A stretch of 64,000 nt of DNA from assembly GCA_012931725.1 (NCBI GenBank), contig CM022955.1:16263654-16327653 (forward strand), given 5' to 3'. The DNA is from Litsea cubeba. Taxonomy: Eukaryota > Streptophyta > Magnoliopsida > Laurales > Lauraceae. The stretch's first letter is position 1; each line of letters opens with the position of its first letter. This document shows, piece by piece, positions 42,305 through 54,250 of this stretch. The position numbers were made by a program, and so were the translations under genes. The notes beneath the pieces were generated by a model that was given only the letters and a program-made list of their open reading frames with translations, was not told the origin of the DNA and did not search any database.

Positions 42305-44266
42305 TAAAATCAAAATACGAAAGTAAAAATAAAATCCAAACCATCAATCTTACATAGTATGATATCTTTTGAAGTTAAAAAAGTGTTTGTGAAGAAAAAA
42401 AACTATTTTTTTAACAAAAAGAATATATAGAACCTCATGCATACAATCAAACACTTTAATTAATTACATATTCTTTATTCATGCCTAAAGCCTTCCCAAA
42501 GCCGCAAAAATTCTTAAGACATTCATTAATTACTAAATAATATTTTAAAAATAAAAATAGTAGAAAAAAGAAAACAAAGCAAAAGATCATTAACATTAAT
42601 TTAGTAGTAACTATTTTCGCTAAGTTGAATCCCTTGTATCGTAAGATTCGATGAAATGAGTATCAAATCCTAAGATTCACACTTGAATCCATAGATTCAT
42701 CTGTAAATGGGATTCGTTGCATAAATACAAATCAGGATTTGGGATACAGATTGTGGGATTCTAATGACAATAGCCACGACCCCTTTAATTGTGCAACCAC
42801 CGTTGTAGTGATAAGCCAAGGCCAACCTCAGATCCATGGCCACCATTGTTGGAGTGACCTCTGCCTGTAGCATGGGTTACATCTTGGAAGCCAGATGTAG
42901 CTATTCCAACCAAAATTTTTGAGTGAGATGGTCGATCAAACCTGGTACCAATAGCCCGGTTAAAAGCTTCATATTCAATGCTTAAGCCCACAAGCCACCA
43001 TAGTCAGAGATCAATCAAGGCACTATATATATTCAGAAAGAAGATTCATGTATGCTAATTGTTTGTAGTCCAGACTTTGATAAGTGATCTATTCTAAAGG
43101 TGATATAGGCTGGGTTTGGAATAGAGGAAGAAGAATTGGTATGTTTTTGGGATGGTTTTGTGGAGGGGCAGGGCATGTTCCAATTAATAAATTAATAGAG
43201 ATCCATGCGGTGGATAATAGAGATGGGAGTGGGACTGATCTTTCTAGAGGATGTAGTTAGTACAATCAAGTTTGATGGCGATAAGGCTGTGGCCATTGAT
43301 GATGGAAAGAGTAGGCACAGAAGAGCAGTTGCTATTGCTGAAGAGGATGCCATTGATGCAGAAACAAAGATTAATGTCGATGCATAGGAGCATAGGACCA
43401 TCCTTGGATACCACTTATAGAATGAATTGAATCTTCAACTCCACCTTTCACTATCTCAGTACATCACTAAATAGTGAATTATACAAATAAAGTTTCTCTC
43501 AAATTTACTAGGACAGAAATCATGGGATATGAGTGAGAAACTACTCATTTTCACTTTCAAATATTTTGATTTTTAACAAGTTCTTTTGAGACACTTGTTT
43601 CTGTTTGACACTTGTCCGATCAATACCATCAGATTCTTGAAGAAACTGAAAAAAGAGGAACATCCAAGTTCCAGAATGATCTTTTCCTCTGTATGCAATG
43701 ATTATGCTGCCTTCTAAGGCCACTCATTTAGCATCAGCATAGACATCCCACAGAAAATTGAATAATTATTAAAGGTCGGCCTCTTAAGTAATTTAATTTA
43801 GGAAGAATGCATGATCAAACTGAAAGAAGAGTATACAATTATATCATATTAGATAATAAGCACAACAATTAACATTTGCAAGAAGCCCATTATGAAGCAT
43901 ATAAAGGTCAGAGTTTCAATGTCAAATCGAATAAAAATTTTCTTTAATAGAATCACTGAATCTAGGAAAGGGCCAAAAATTGATAAAGTAATCTGGATAC
44001 AATAATTGAAAAGCATGGAAAACTTGTATTTCTTAAATCAAGTGGACACCAACCACCCACAACAGATATCTACTCTCTACAGACCATTTTAGAAGTTCCA
44101 AGTCCTTCAAGATAACATCCATCCCATTCATGCCTTTTTCAAAATGGCATCATCCACATTTGGTCATAATTCAATCAATTTCTCAGTGAAGGACAGGCAA
44201 AGATGACTTAAAAGAGAATCTTTGCAGCTAAATGCCAAACTGGCATGCTTTGAGAAATCCAGGAAG
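42305..44266. other. Mostly unassigned; gag-like scrap at 42780-42990 (minus strand)
   Basis: The minus strand at 42990-42780 reads GLSIEYEAFNRAIGTRFD and then a Gly-rich GRGHSNNGGHG segment, resembling the end of a Copia gag. It may belong to Copia-F. The rest is AT-rich with no recognised gene; a short + ORF at 43205-43387 has no homology I recognise. Confidence 0.4.
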
Positions 44267-44271
44267 TTGAG
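44267..44271. other. Copia-E left target-site duplication (TTGAG)
   Basis: TTGAG directly before the LTR start; repeated at 48307-48311 directly after the other LTR. Confidence 0.9.
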
Positions 44272-45186
44272 TGAAAGACCAAATTTTATGGGCTACTAGA
44301 ATGGATTACTAGTTCTCAGTTTAACAATCAACGCACAACGGAAATAACCAATCAAACGAACTAGAAATTAAATCTAGCAAGCAATCACCACAAGAAGGCA
44401 GACACAAAATATGGCGTGGAAACCCTATCCAGGGAGAAAAACTACGAACCAGAAATCAAGAGTTCACGAACAGTTACAAGATGTACTCACTAGCTTTTTT
44501 ACCTGGGTCTGAACCTCGACATAAGGACTGTAGTTATTCTTGCAAAGAATCCACTGATACGACATCCACCGTGCCCCGTTCTCCTTACTTGATCTCCTCG
44601 CACCTTGCCAGTCAAGACGAACTATCTTCTCCTTCGAAAAGTAGAAGTAACAATGACCTTTCAGAGCAGCTTTCAGAACAAACTCTCAATAGCTCTGGAG
44701 AATAAACTCTCTCTTATGATCTCTTTGACTTAGATTAATGAGAGTGGTGGTGTTCCATAGGGTTGAGAGCAATACCCTATATATAGCCCCAAATTCGTGC
44801 CTAAGACTTAGAGCACAAGTATGACTTAAAATGGGAAACAAAGTCTCCAAAGGAAACAAGTTCGTATCAGAATAAGAGACTTTCCCGTAACTGTGCGCAC
44901 CTGTTCGCTCGAGAGGACTCTTACTTTGCTCGAACGGACACGCCTCTGTCTCGCCTTCGCTCGAGCGAAGTCATGGGCACTCGAGTGGACACCTTGCTGG
45001 ACTATTTATTGCAGAAATTCAGCAGTTTATTTTTCCAGCTTTCTTCTTCTAATACTTTCAGACCTTTCTTCTTGGAGTCCTTTCCTCTTCTATCTTCGGA
45101 GTCATTTTTTTAAATAAAAGATACAAATCAAAGACCCTTAGAGTTTTGTCCAACATGAATTAGCCAATTACAAAAAATACCTAACT
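44272..45186 (-). repeat. Copia-E 3' LTR
   Basis: 915 bp; starts TGAAAGACC and ends CTAACT (A to T change in the terminal CA). It differs from 47391-48306 by several percent. Confidence 0.9.
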
Positions 45187-45594
45187 ATCTCCCCCCTTTG
45201 GCAATTGATGGACAAAACTCGTACAAATGATCTACCCAAAAGAAAATCCAAAATACAATGAATTTTCATAAAAAAAATCAGCTCCTGTAGATCTTTGACT
45301 GTTTTCTCCACCCCTTAGCGTCATTATTCTCCCCCCTTTTGTCCATAATTGACAAACAATTATAGTACTAGCAGCTTTTGTCAATCTGGATTTTGCAGCT
45401 CCCCTTCAATTTTGACTCCCCCTTAGGAAAGATCTTCGTATCAGCACTGGGGTGGGGGACTTGATCTTATAGATCAGGGGTGATGAAGCTTCGGCACACA
45501 CACTTGCATATTCAGATATTTCAACAAAGTGTGTACCAACACAGAAGATAAGTCTTCTTTTTTGACCCAAACAGCTTTTGTATTCTTGTTCAGC

Positions 45595-47336
45595 TCAGTC
45601 CTTCTGTGTTTTCCATTGCTTTTGATTTGGTGACTTTCGCAGCTTATTACAATGGGGTCTAATGTGTACTTTAATTCCACAATGATGACAAGTGGGAATT
45701 CTTTCAGAACGTGACACATGTTTCTTCTTGGCAGCTATATTTGCAACATGAACAGCATGATTAGTAACAACTGAACTTTGAACAAAACACGTTTGTACCT
45801 TTGGTGTGTGATGTAGATGCTTCATCAGCGTATCCAATGCCATGCATGTATGTCTTTGCCTTTTGACAACAGAGGATGTCATCAAGCTTTTTGAAACCTG
45901 CATTCATCTTGTTTAGAAAAGTCTTGCTTGTTTCTAACTCAGAAAGGACTATCTTGAGTCTTCATTGCCAAGTCAGTATTTTCAGCTTTCAAGGTCTTCA
46001 TGTCATGATCAGTCAAAGCACACTTTTGGGCTTCAGCAGTCAATTTATTTGCCAACTTGTTATTTTCTTCCTCTAAGTGACTAATCTTTGTAAGAGCTTC
46101 TGACAATTCAGCTTTCAAAGAAGTATTCTGCTCTTTAGATTCTTTTCAGCTTGTAGCCACTTTTTCATTCATCTTTAGCATCTTCATGGATTTTTCAAAC
46201 AAAATCTGATATTCAGCTTGCCAATCATGTTTTGTCTCTGACTCACTAAACTCGTGATCAGTCTTATTATTAGACACTGGTGGAGTAACAGAAACGGAAG
46301 TTGCCATGAATGCGATGAATTTTTCTTTGCTAGCTTCAGGCTTCTCAGACTCAGATTTAATATCATTTTCTTCAGAGGCATCAGCATCCAAAGTCAAATT
46401 TAAAGCCTTCTTTTTTGACTTTTTGTTAGCATAGTCACTAACAATGTGTCCATAACCATGACACTCAAAACATTGAATCCCTTTAGAATATTTCTTCTTT
46501 ACAAAATTTTTAGGGATTTTCAAATCACTTTTCTTTCCCTTCATAAACGCCTGAAATTACTTCATAAACTGAACATCAACTTGGGGATCTATCTCCTTGG
46601 AATCGGAATCAGAATCACTAATAATTTTCTTGAATGATTCTTTGGAGGCTCTTAAAGCAATACCACTGGATTTTGATTTCACATTAGTCCTTAGGTTTGC
46701 TTCAAAAGTCTGAAGGTTGCCAACTAATTCTTCAGCTTTGAGAATATTCAAATTTTTATTCTCCTCATTAGCCATAACCTTTGCATCAAACCTTTCAGGA
46801 AGAGACCGCAGAATCTTTTTCACAATCCTATTTTCAGGAATTGGCTCTTCCAAAGTAAAAGTATCATTCACAATTGCATTCAGCTTCGAATTGAAATCAT
46901 CAAAAGTTTCATCATCTTCCATCTTTATGGTTTCGAAGGCTGTATACAATTTCTGAAGTTTCGACTGTTTAACAGTTTCAGTGCCTTCATGCATATTCTG
47001 TAGAATATCCCAAGCTTCTTTCGCAGTAGTGCATGTAGAAATTCTATGAAACTCAGACATTCAATGTTTTATAACTCCATTATAAATAGCATTCAATGCT
47101 TTAGAGTTATAAATGGCAGCCAACTCTTCTTCCTTAGTCCACTTATCTTCAGGTTTGAGATCAGTTACCCCATCAACATTAATAGTGGACAAGGAATAAC
47201 CATTCATAACAGATTTTCAAAATTTCAGATCTATGGCTTTGAAGAAGGTAATCATCCCGACTTTCCTATAAGTATAATTGCTACCATCCAACAGATTAGG
47301 CTTATTGGTTGAAGTGCCTTCACGGTAGATATCCAT
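45595..47336 (-). pseudogene. Copia-E gag (extended, coiled coil, two zinc knuckles)
   Basis: Start ATG at 47336 (MDIYREGTSTNKPNLLDG). Gag core: DKWTKEEELAAIYNSKALNA, AKEAWDILQNMHEGTETVK, ETFDDFNSKLNAIVND, RIVKKILRSLPERFDAKV. The first knuckle CFECHGYGHIVSDY has Tyr for the last Cys. A Glu/Lys/Leu-rich coiled coil (ELSEALTKISHLEEENNKL) follows, then a second knuckle region CHHCGIKVHIRPHC. In-frame stops lie near 47220 (TGA after LKF), at about 47061 (TGA), 46557 (TAA) and 46146 (TGA). The layout matches long gag proteins of SIRE-type Copia elements. The frame ends with no protease following. Confidence 0.85.
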
Positions 47337-47375
47337 TCTAGCAAATATGGATCAACACAATAAAATAATGCAACC

Positions 47376-47390
47376 TGCTCTGATACCAAT
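47376..47390 (-). other. Copia-E primer-binding site
   Basis: Minus strand TTGGTATCAGAGCAG directly after the 5' LTR. Confidence 0.85.
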
Positions 47391-48306
47391 TAAAAGACCA
47401 AATTTTATGGGCTACTAGAATGGATTACTAGTTCTCAATTTAATAATCAACGTACAGCGGAAATAACCAATCAGACGAACTAGCAACTAAATCTACCAAG
47501 CAATCACCACAAGAAGGCAGACACAAAATATAGCGTGGAAACCCTATCCAGGGAGAAAAACCATGAACCAGAAATCAAGAGTTCACGAATAGTTACAAGA
47601 TGTACTCACTAGCTCCTTTACCTGGGTCTGTACCTCGACCTAAGGACTGTAGTTATTCTTACAAAAAAATCCACTGATACGACATCCACCGTGCCCCGTT
47701 CTCCTTACTTGATCTCCCTCGCGCCTTGCCAGTCAAGATGAACTATCTTCTCCTTCGAAAAGCAGAAGTAACAATGACCTTCTAGAGCAGCTTTCAGAAC
47801 AAACTCTCAATAGCTCTAGAGAATAAACTCTCTCTTATGATCTCTCTGACTTAGATTAATGAGAGTAGTGGTGTTTCATAGGGTTGAGAGCAATACCCTA
47901 TATATAGCCCCAAATTCATGCCTAAGACTTAGAGCACAAGTAGGACTTAAAATGGGAAACAAAGTCTCAAAAGGAAACAAGTTCGTATCAGAATAAGAGA
48001 TTTTCCCGGAACTGTGTGTGCCTGTTTGCTCGAGAGGACTCTTACTTTGCTCGAGCGGACACGCCTCTGTCTCGCCTTCGCTCTAGCGAAGTCATGGGCG
48101 CTATAGCGGACTCCTTGCTGGACAGTTTGTTGTGAAAATTCAGCAATTTATTTTTCCAGCTTTCTTCTTCTAATACTTTCAGACCTTTCTTCTTGGAGTC
48201 CTTCCCTCTTCTATCTTCGGAGTCCTTTTCTAAACAAAAGATACAAATCAAAGACCCTTAGAGTTTTGTCCAACATGAATTAGCCAATTACAAAAAATAC
48301 CTAACA
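47391..48306 (-). repeat. Copia-E 5' LTR
   Basis: 916 bp; partner of 44272-45186; ends CTAACA; followed by TTGAG. Confidence 0.9.
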
Positions 48307-48311
48307 TTGAG

Positions 48312-48654
48312 AAGACAAAACAAATGCCCCCGCCCAGATTCAGGCTAGCTCCCTAATCAGGTAGGTACTGCACACTCTTGACTTTTCTAATCACTCATTT
48401 TCAGTGTATAGGAAAGGTCCCCTGATGGAGTGGACCTGGTAGCTTCTTTGAGCAGGAAGGGCAACCAAACTTGATATACCACCTTGATCATGCGTCACAT
48501 TGGCATGTGTGCCACTAAGATATCTTTAATATCTTTTATGGATTGCATGCATATTCTCAAAGCAGATGAAGGAAATCAGAATTATTTTCAATATTTGATG
48601 GATGTAATGCCAAAAAGTGGAGAAGTTACTGGATATGAACAACATACTTCAATT
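48312..48654. other. 3' flank of the SEC15 pseudogene
   Basis: No recognised feature. Copia-E was inserted here, beyond the SEC15 stop codon. Confidence 0.4.
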
Positions 48655-49068
48655 TCAGTTGAAATCTCTTAGTCTTCTCTTCAAAATGTCCATTGATTTC
48701 CTGCGTTCATGTTGCTTCGGGTTCCTTCCTGAGAGGCTCCCGAAAAGCCTATCGGGCGGATCCTTAAATTTCTCACAAATGCTAGCCACCTTTTCATAGT
48801 CCATCGCACTGTAGTGCTTCTCCATTATAGAAGGATTCAAGAAGTTCTCAGGCTGATTGCTTAATAGAAGGTTGATCAATTGCCGGGTTTCTGCCAAACA
48901 GTCTCTCATTCTATCTTCCTTTCCCAACTCGCCCAATCCAGAGCTTGGGAACCTCTCATTAGCAAAGGATTCTAATTGTCTCACATCATTGTCAATACCC
49001 ATGAGGGTGTTGGCATTGAACCTTTTAACACGATCACCGAGAAGGCATGCCACATAAGAGTTTGAGAT
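48655..49068 (-). pseudogene. SEC15: Exocyst SEC15-like, C-terminal block
   Basis: The minus strand reads ISNSYVACLLGDRVKRFNAN, LESFANERFPSSGL, ETRQLINLLLSNQPENFLNP, MDYEKVASICEKFKDPPDRL, FGSLSGRNPKQ and KSMDILKRRLRDFN, then the stop. This is the C-terminus of plant SEC15, a subunit of the exocyst that tethers secretory vesicles to the plasma membrane and binds Rab GTPases. The block is open throughout, but it begins exactly at the edge of the Copia-B LTR (49069), so it is cut off from the N-terminal block at 55.9-57.5 kb. Confidence 0.9.
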
Positions 49069-49337
49069 TGTTAGAATGGCATGTCAGGCATGTGGACTTT
49101 CCAATTGTAGTGGTGTTGACTGTATCAATATGTAGATTAATGTTGAGTAGATAATTGTGCATTGATTTTGTTATTGCCCATTTATGGGATGAAATCACCC
49201 AATTAAGGAGATTACCTTACTGTACAAACTATATTGAGATGAAAGGAATTTATATATTCAGAGGATCGATCCTAAGGATGATCACTGAAGTTAATTGAGA
49301 AAATCAATCTCTTAAATTTCTCTGAGCAAATTTGACA
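49069..49337 (+). repeat. Copia-B 5' LTR
   Basis: 269 bp, joins the SEC15 C-terminal block directly; followed by the primer-binding site. Confidence 0.9.
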
Positions 49338-49350
49338 TGGAATCAGAGCC
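49338..49350 (+). other. Copia-B primer-binding site
   Basis: TGGAATCAGAGCC; one mismatch to the usual TGGTATCAGAGC. Confidence 0.8.
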
Positions 49351-49890
49351 ATGAAAAGAATTTAGGATTTTTTTATACTTCGTCATCGCTCTTGTCGGCG
49401 ATCATCTCAGTAGCTCCTCGCATCTTGACTTCGGATATCAAGGCATCGTCACTATCTCGTGTCCATAGCTTTGTTGATTAAGGGTTTGAAACATCAAAAC
49501 CATATCTCAGACTCGTAGTGACATCTCGTGATCATCTCTGCACTGATTCTGGTAGCGTGGATCGTTGTTGTCTCACGTCGACATCTTCCTCGTATCCTCG
49601 TCACTATCTCGACGAAGTGAACGAAGCACCCTCGCTCTCTACTTCGTTGCAGAAGATACATCTCTGAGTCAAGTGGACCCAGTTCTACTCACAGCACTTC
49701 TCAAGGTGTTTCACTTTATTATTCTCTGCTCCTACTCAAGTGACTATTTAGCCTCACCGTGGATATTCCACAGTTGATAAACCTTGGGAGTTTTCTGGGT
49801 ATTTTCCTTCTTGCTTCTCTGCCAATCATGTCAGGGCATCTCTAGCAATTAATTTTCTGCAAGTTACTTTTCTTGCATTTGATTTCTATC

Positions 49891-52800
49891 ATGGCTGGAA
49901 AATCTGAAATTTTACCTGTTAAATTGAATGGGAAAAATTACTTTTCTGGGGAATTCCAACTCAGTATATTTTTAAAGGGAAAAAAACTTTGGGGACATAT
50001 TGATGGTTCTTCTGCAAAGCCATCAAATACGGAGGCTGACAAATTTGTTCAATGGGAAATAGATGATGCAAAAACAATGAATTGGATACTTAGCTCTGTG
50101 GAACAATAGTTTGTGCTCAAACTACGTCCTTATAAAACATCCAAAGGGATGTGGGATTACTTAAAGAAAATTTATAATCAGGAAACTGCAGCAAGAAAAG
50201 TTCAATTGGAACTTGAGTTCTCGGAATATTCTCAGGGGAATAAAACCATTGAAGAATATCATTCTAGGTTTATTAATGTTTGGAGCGAATACACTGAATT
50301 AATTTATGCAAAGGTTCCTGATGGAGCCCTTGCTGCTATTCAGATTGTTTATGATGATAGTCAAAGAGACCAATTTCTTATGAAACTTCGCAAAGATTTT
50401 GAATAAATTCGTAGCAGTTTGATGAGTCATGTCCCCACTCCATCCATGGACGATTGTCTTGGAGAATTGCTTAGAGAAGAGTTAACGTCGGATCTCACAA
50501 GTCACTTTAGAACAAAAAGGGGGATCCATCAATGCCCATGACATTGCCTATGCAACTCAAACTTGGACTAGGGATATGAGCAAGACACAATGCTATGGGT
50601 GTAAAGAATACGGTCATATAGTGAATCTTGTAACTATTGCAAGAAGCCTGCAGGTCATGTCATATCAGAGTGCCACAAGCGACCACAAAATCGCAACAAG
50701 GCCTATCATGTCACTACTGAAGGGGGTTGTTTTACCAGCACTGTTGCAGCCATGCCTCCACAATCTGTTGCTACTTCTGCATCACCAATCATGCCACCAC
50801 AGCCTTCCACTAGTTTGACACCAGAAATGATTCAACAAATGCATCAAATGATTCACTTAGCTTTCTCTGCCTTAGGTTTATCAGGTAAAATATCCAACCA
50901 ACCTGTTTGGTATTTGGACTCAGGAGCGTCTAATCGTATGACCCATTATGTTGATCATTTCTTTCTTGTCAAAAAATATGACGGCGATTTAACAATTCAC
51001 ACTGCCAATGGTGTGTCTCTTCTAGTTCATGCAGTTGGTGACATCCCTCACTCTCTACCATTAAAACATGTGCTTTATTCTTCGGCTTTAGCCTCCAATC
51101 TGCTTTCTGTTAGCCAATTGGCAGAAAACAACTGCAAAATCTCATTTTCATCCTCTGGCTATTTTGTACAGGATCAAGCATCGGGGAAGGTGATAGCAGG
51201 AGGGGCCTAAGTGCGGGAGACATTTTCCTCTTCAAATTCCAGCTTGTCCTAGGAATAAGACCTTGCTTTTCTGTCTTTTGCAACTCTCCTATAAATAAAG
51301 ACTACTTGCTATGGCATAAGCGTCTGGGGCATCCAAACACTCAAAAGTTATTTCATTTGTTAAATAGTGGCTTGCTTATGAATAAAAATGCTTGTTCATT
51401 GAAAGATGTTGCTTTTGATTGTTCTAGTTGTAAATTGGGAAAAAGCAAATCTCTTCTTTTTCCTTCTCATAAAGACATCACAACAAACTATTTTGATTTA
51501 ATTCATACAGATGTTTGGGGCATAGCACCAGCCATTTCTCATTCTCATCATAAATATTTTCTTACATTCATAGATGACTATAGTAGATTTACATGGGTTT
51601 ATTTTATACATGCCAAATCTGAAGTTTTTAATGTCTTTAAAAAGTTCCTTTCCCTAGTTGAGAATCAATTTTAAAAAACAATCAAAATTTTGCGCTCTGA
51701 CTCTGGGGGGGAATATGTCGCTCAACCATTCCAAGATTTTTACAGCATAAAGGCATCATTTCTTAAAGAACATGTCCATACACTCCTCAGTAAAATGGAG
51801 TAGCTGAAAGAAAAAATCGTCATATTCTTGATGTTGCTCGCACCTTGCTCCTTGATTCGTGAGTTCCATTAAAATTCTGGGTAGAAGTCCTTTTCAACTA
51901 TTGTGCATCTTATCAATCGCCTTCCATCACCTAAGCTTTAGAATCAGTCCCCTTACTTACGTTTGGATGGATCCATACCACTTTATAATCATCTTCATAC
52001 CTTTGGGTGTGTCTGCTTTGTTCATCTACCACCCCATGAAAGACACAAACTCTCCGCTCAGTCAATCAAATGTGCTTTCCTTGGATATGCTGCATATCAA
52101 AAGGGTTTTCTACATTATGATCCTCTTACCCATTGCGTTCGCATTTCTCGAAATGTTGTGTTCTTTGAAAATCAGTCTTTCTTTCAAACTCATCTATCAA
52201 CTCCTATAGCCTCAAACATTTCCTTTCTTCCTAGTTTCTCTGATTCTCCTACCACAACAAGGTTCAAACCTGGACTAGTATATGTAAGAAGGAATCCTAC
52301 TGAGAATCCTGCACATGGGCTGCCCCTTCCTGCACCGGAACCAGCACCTGATCCTGGTCTACCAATTCTTCGGAGATCCACGCGCCTCTCGCATCCCCCT
52401 AATCATTTATCACTTCTTGCTACTTTGTCTTCCATTTTTATACCTGATCCATATTCGCAGGCTGTGCAACATGACTGTTAGAGACAGGCAATGCAGGATG
52501 AACTTAATGCACTCCAACGGAACCATACTTAGGACATTGCTCCTTGCCTCTCTCACATCAAACCCATTGGTTGTAAGTGGATTTACTATGTCAAGCTCAA
52601 ATCTAATGGCTTTTTGGATCGATTCAAAGCTCGTCTTGTCGCTTTAGGCAATCGACATGAGTATGGTGTTGATTATGAGGAGACATTTGCTTCAGTTGCA
52701 AAGATGACCACAGTCCGTATTCTCTTAGCTATTGCTGCATCTCAAGCATGGTCTCTACTCCAGATGGATGTTAAGAATGCCTTCTTACATGGGGATCTTA

Positions 52801-53972
52801 AAGAAGAAGTTTAAATGCGGGTTCCTTTAGGACTACCTTCTCATTCCAAAGAGATGATGGCTTGCAGGTTAAAACGTTCTCTTTATGGACTGAAGCAAGC
52901 TCCGAGGGCATGGTTTGAAAAACTCTTCTATTGGTTGGTTTCATACAAAGTCAATATGATCCATCCCTCTTTATTCGGAAAACCTCTCGCGGCCTCACAA
53001 TATTGCTGGTTTATGTTGATGATATCATTATCTCAGGTAGTGATCCAGACGGCATCTTACAATTACAAGCATCACTTCATGCTTCGTTTCACATGAAAGA
53101 TTTAGGTCCACTCACATACTTCGTTGGCCTTGAAGTTCACAAAATCAAGGGGGGCTTATTCATTAATCAGCACAAATACACTCAAGATCTCATTGTTCAA
53201 GCTCGCTTGCAAAACACAGCTCCAGTGGACACTCCATTAGAGATCAATGTGAAATATAGGAAAGATGATGGTAATCCTCTCTCTGACCCGACAATCTACA
53301 GAAAGCTCGTCAGAAGTCTTGTCTATTTAACAATTACTAGACCCAACATTTCTCATGCTGTAAATCTAGTCACTCAGTTCATGACTCAGCCTACCCATCT
53401 TCATTTAGCCGCTGTCAAGAGAATCATTCGCTATCTTCAAGGTACATCGGAACGCGGCCTATTTTTCCCCACTGCTTCCATTATGCAACTTAAAGCATAT
53501 TGTGATGCTGACTGGGCAGGATGTCCAGACACAAAACGGTCCACTACAGGATGATGTGTTTATTTGGGGAATCCATTGATTTCTTGGAAGTGCAAAAAAC
53601 AAGATCGAGTTTCAAAATCTTCGACTATTTGGCCGAATATTGCTCTATGTCATTGGCTTGCTCCGAGCTTGTTTGGTTACGACGCTTGCTTGATGAGCTT
53701 GGTTTCTCACAACCAACCTCTACACCTCTTCATGCAGATAATACCAGTGCCATTCAAATTGCCACAAATCCTGTTTTTCATGAGCGCACGAAACACATAT
53801 AGGTTGATTGTCACTAAATTCGACAAGCATATGATGACAAAACTATTACTTTGCCTCATGTTACTACAGATTTGCAAATTGCCGACATCTTCACCAAAGC
53901 CTTACCTCGTGTCAAACACCAATTCTTTGTTAGCAAATTGATCTTGTTTGATTCACCCACATCAATTTGAGG
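49891..53972 (+). pseudogene. Copia-B gag-pol, degenerate
   Basis: Gag start ATG at 49891 (MAGKSEILPVKLNGKNYF). Order: gag core (TAARKVQLELEFSEYSQGN), a zinc knuckle CYGCKEYGHI then a frameshift, protease WYLDSGASNRMT (50917-50931), integrase WHKRLGHPNTQKL, HTDVWG and FIDDYSRFTWVYF, RT (EYGVDYEETFASVAKMTTVR, DVKNAFLHGDL, LYGLKQAPRAW, VYVDDIIISG near 53011) and RNase H ending HQFEGGG. Stops include TAG 50107-50109, TAA 50404-50406, TAA 51672-51674 and TAA 52812-52814, plus several frameshifts. Long decayed. Similar in layout to Copia-A. Confidence 0.9.
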
Positions 53973-53981
53973 GGGGGGGGG

Positions 53982-54250
53982 TGTTAGAATGGCATGTCAG
54001 ACATGTGGACCTTCCAATTGTAGTGGTGTTGACTGTATCAATACATAGAATAATGTTGAGTAGAAAATTGTACATTGATTTTGTAATTGCCCATTTATGG
54101 GATGGAATCACGCAATTAAGGGGATCACCTTGCTGTATATACTATATTGAGATGAAAGGAATTTATATATTCAGAGGATCGATCCTAAGGATGATCACTG
54201 AAGTTAATTAAGAAAATCAATCTCTTAGATTTCTCTAAGCAAATTTGACA
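53982..54250 (+). repeat. Copia-B 3' LTR
   Basis: 269 bp; joins Copia-C pol directly at 54251. Confidence 0.9.

Larger units (their letters stand above)
44272..48306 (-). mobile_element. Copia-E: gag-only Copia retrotransposon (SIRE-like)
   Basis: LTRs at 44272-45186 and 47391-48306, about 915 bp each, bounded by the exact 5-bp duplication TTGAG. The primer-binding site TGGTATCAGAGCAGG lies beside the 5' LTR on the minus strand. The purine tract GCCAAAGGGGGGAGATAG precedes the 3' LTR, with a further CCCCCC run at 45331-45336. The interior of 2.2 kb encodes only a long gag with a coiled coil and two zinc knuckles; protease, integrase, RT and RNase H are absent. Both LTRs have lost one terminal dinucleotide base. 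Confidence 0.9.
49069..54250 (+). mobile_element. Copia-B LTR retrotransposon
   Basis: LTRs at 49069-49337 and 53982-54250, 269 bp each, start TGTTAGAATGG and end TTTGACA. By eye about 18 differences, roughly 93% identity, so it is much older than Copia-A. The primer-binding site TGGAATCAGAGCC is a variant of the initiator-Met type. The purine tract is a G run (53969-53981). The full gag-pol order is present but riddled with stops. The left flank is SEC15 (GAGAT) and the right flank is Copia-C pol (AGACT), so there is no target duplication. Confidence 0.9.

Noticed and set aside
44893..45117. 74-codon + strand ORF in Copia-E LTR
   Set aside because: Not coding; antisense to LTR text, no domain.
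51859..52481. Two overlapping + strand ORFs as separate genes
   Set aside because: They are frameshifted pieces of the Copia-B integrase-to-RT linker.
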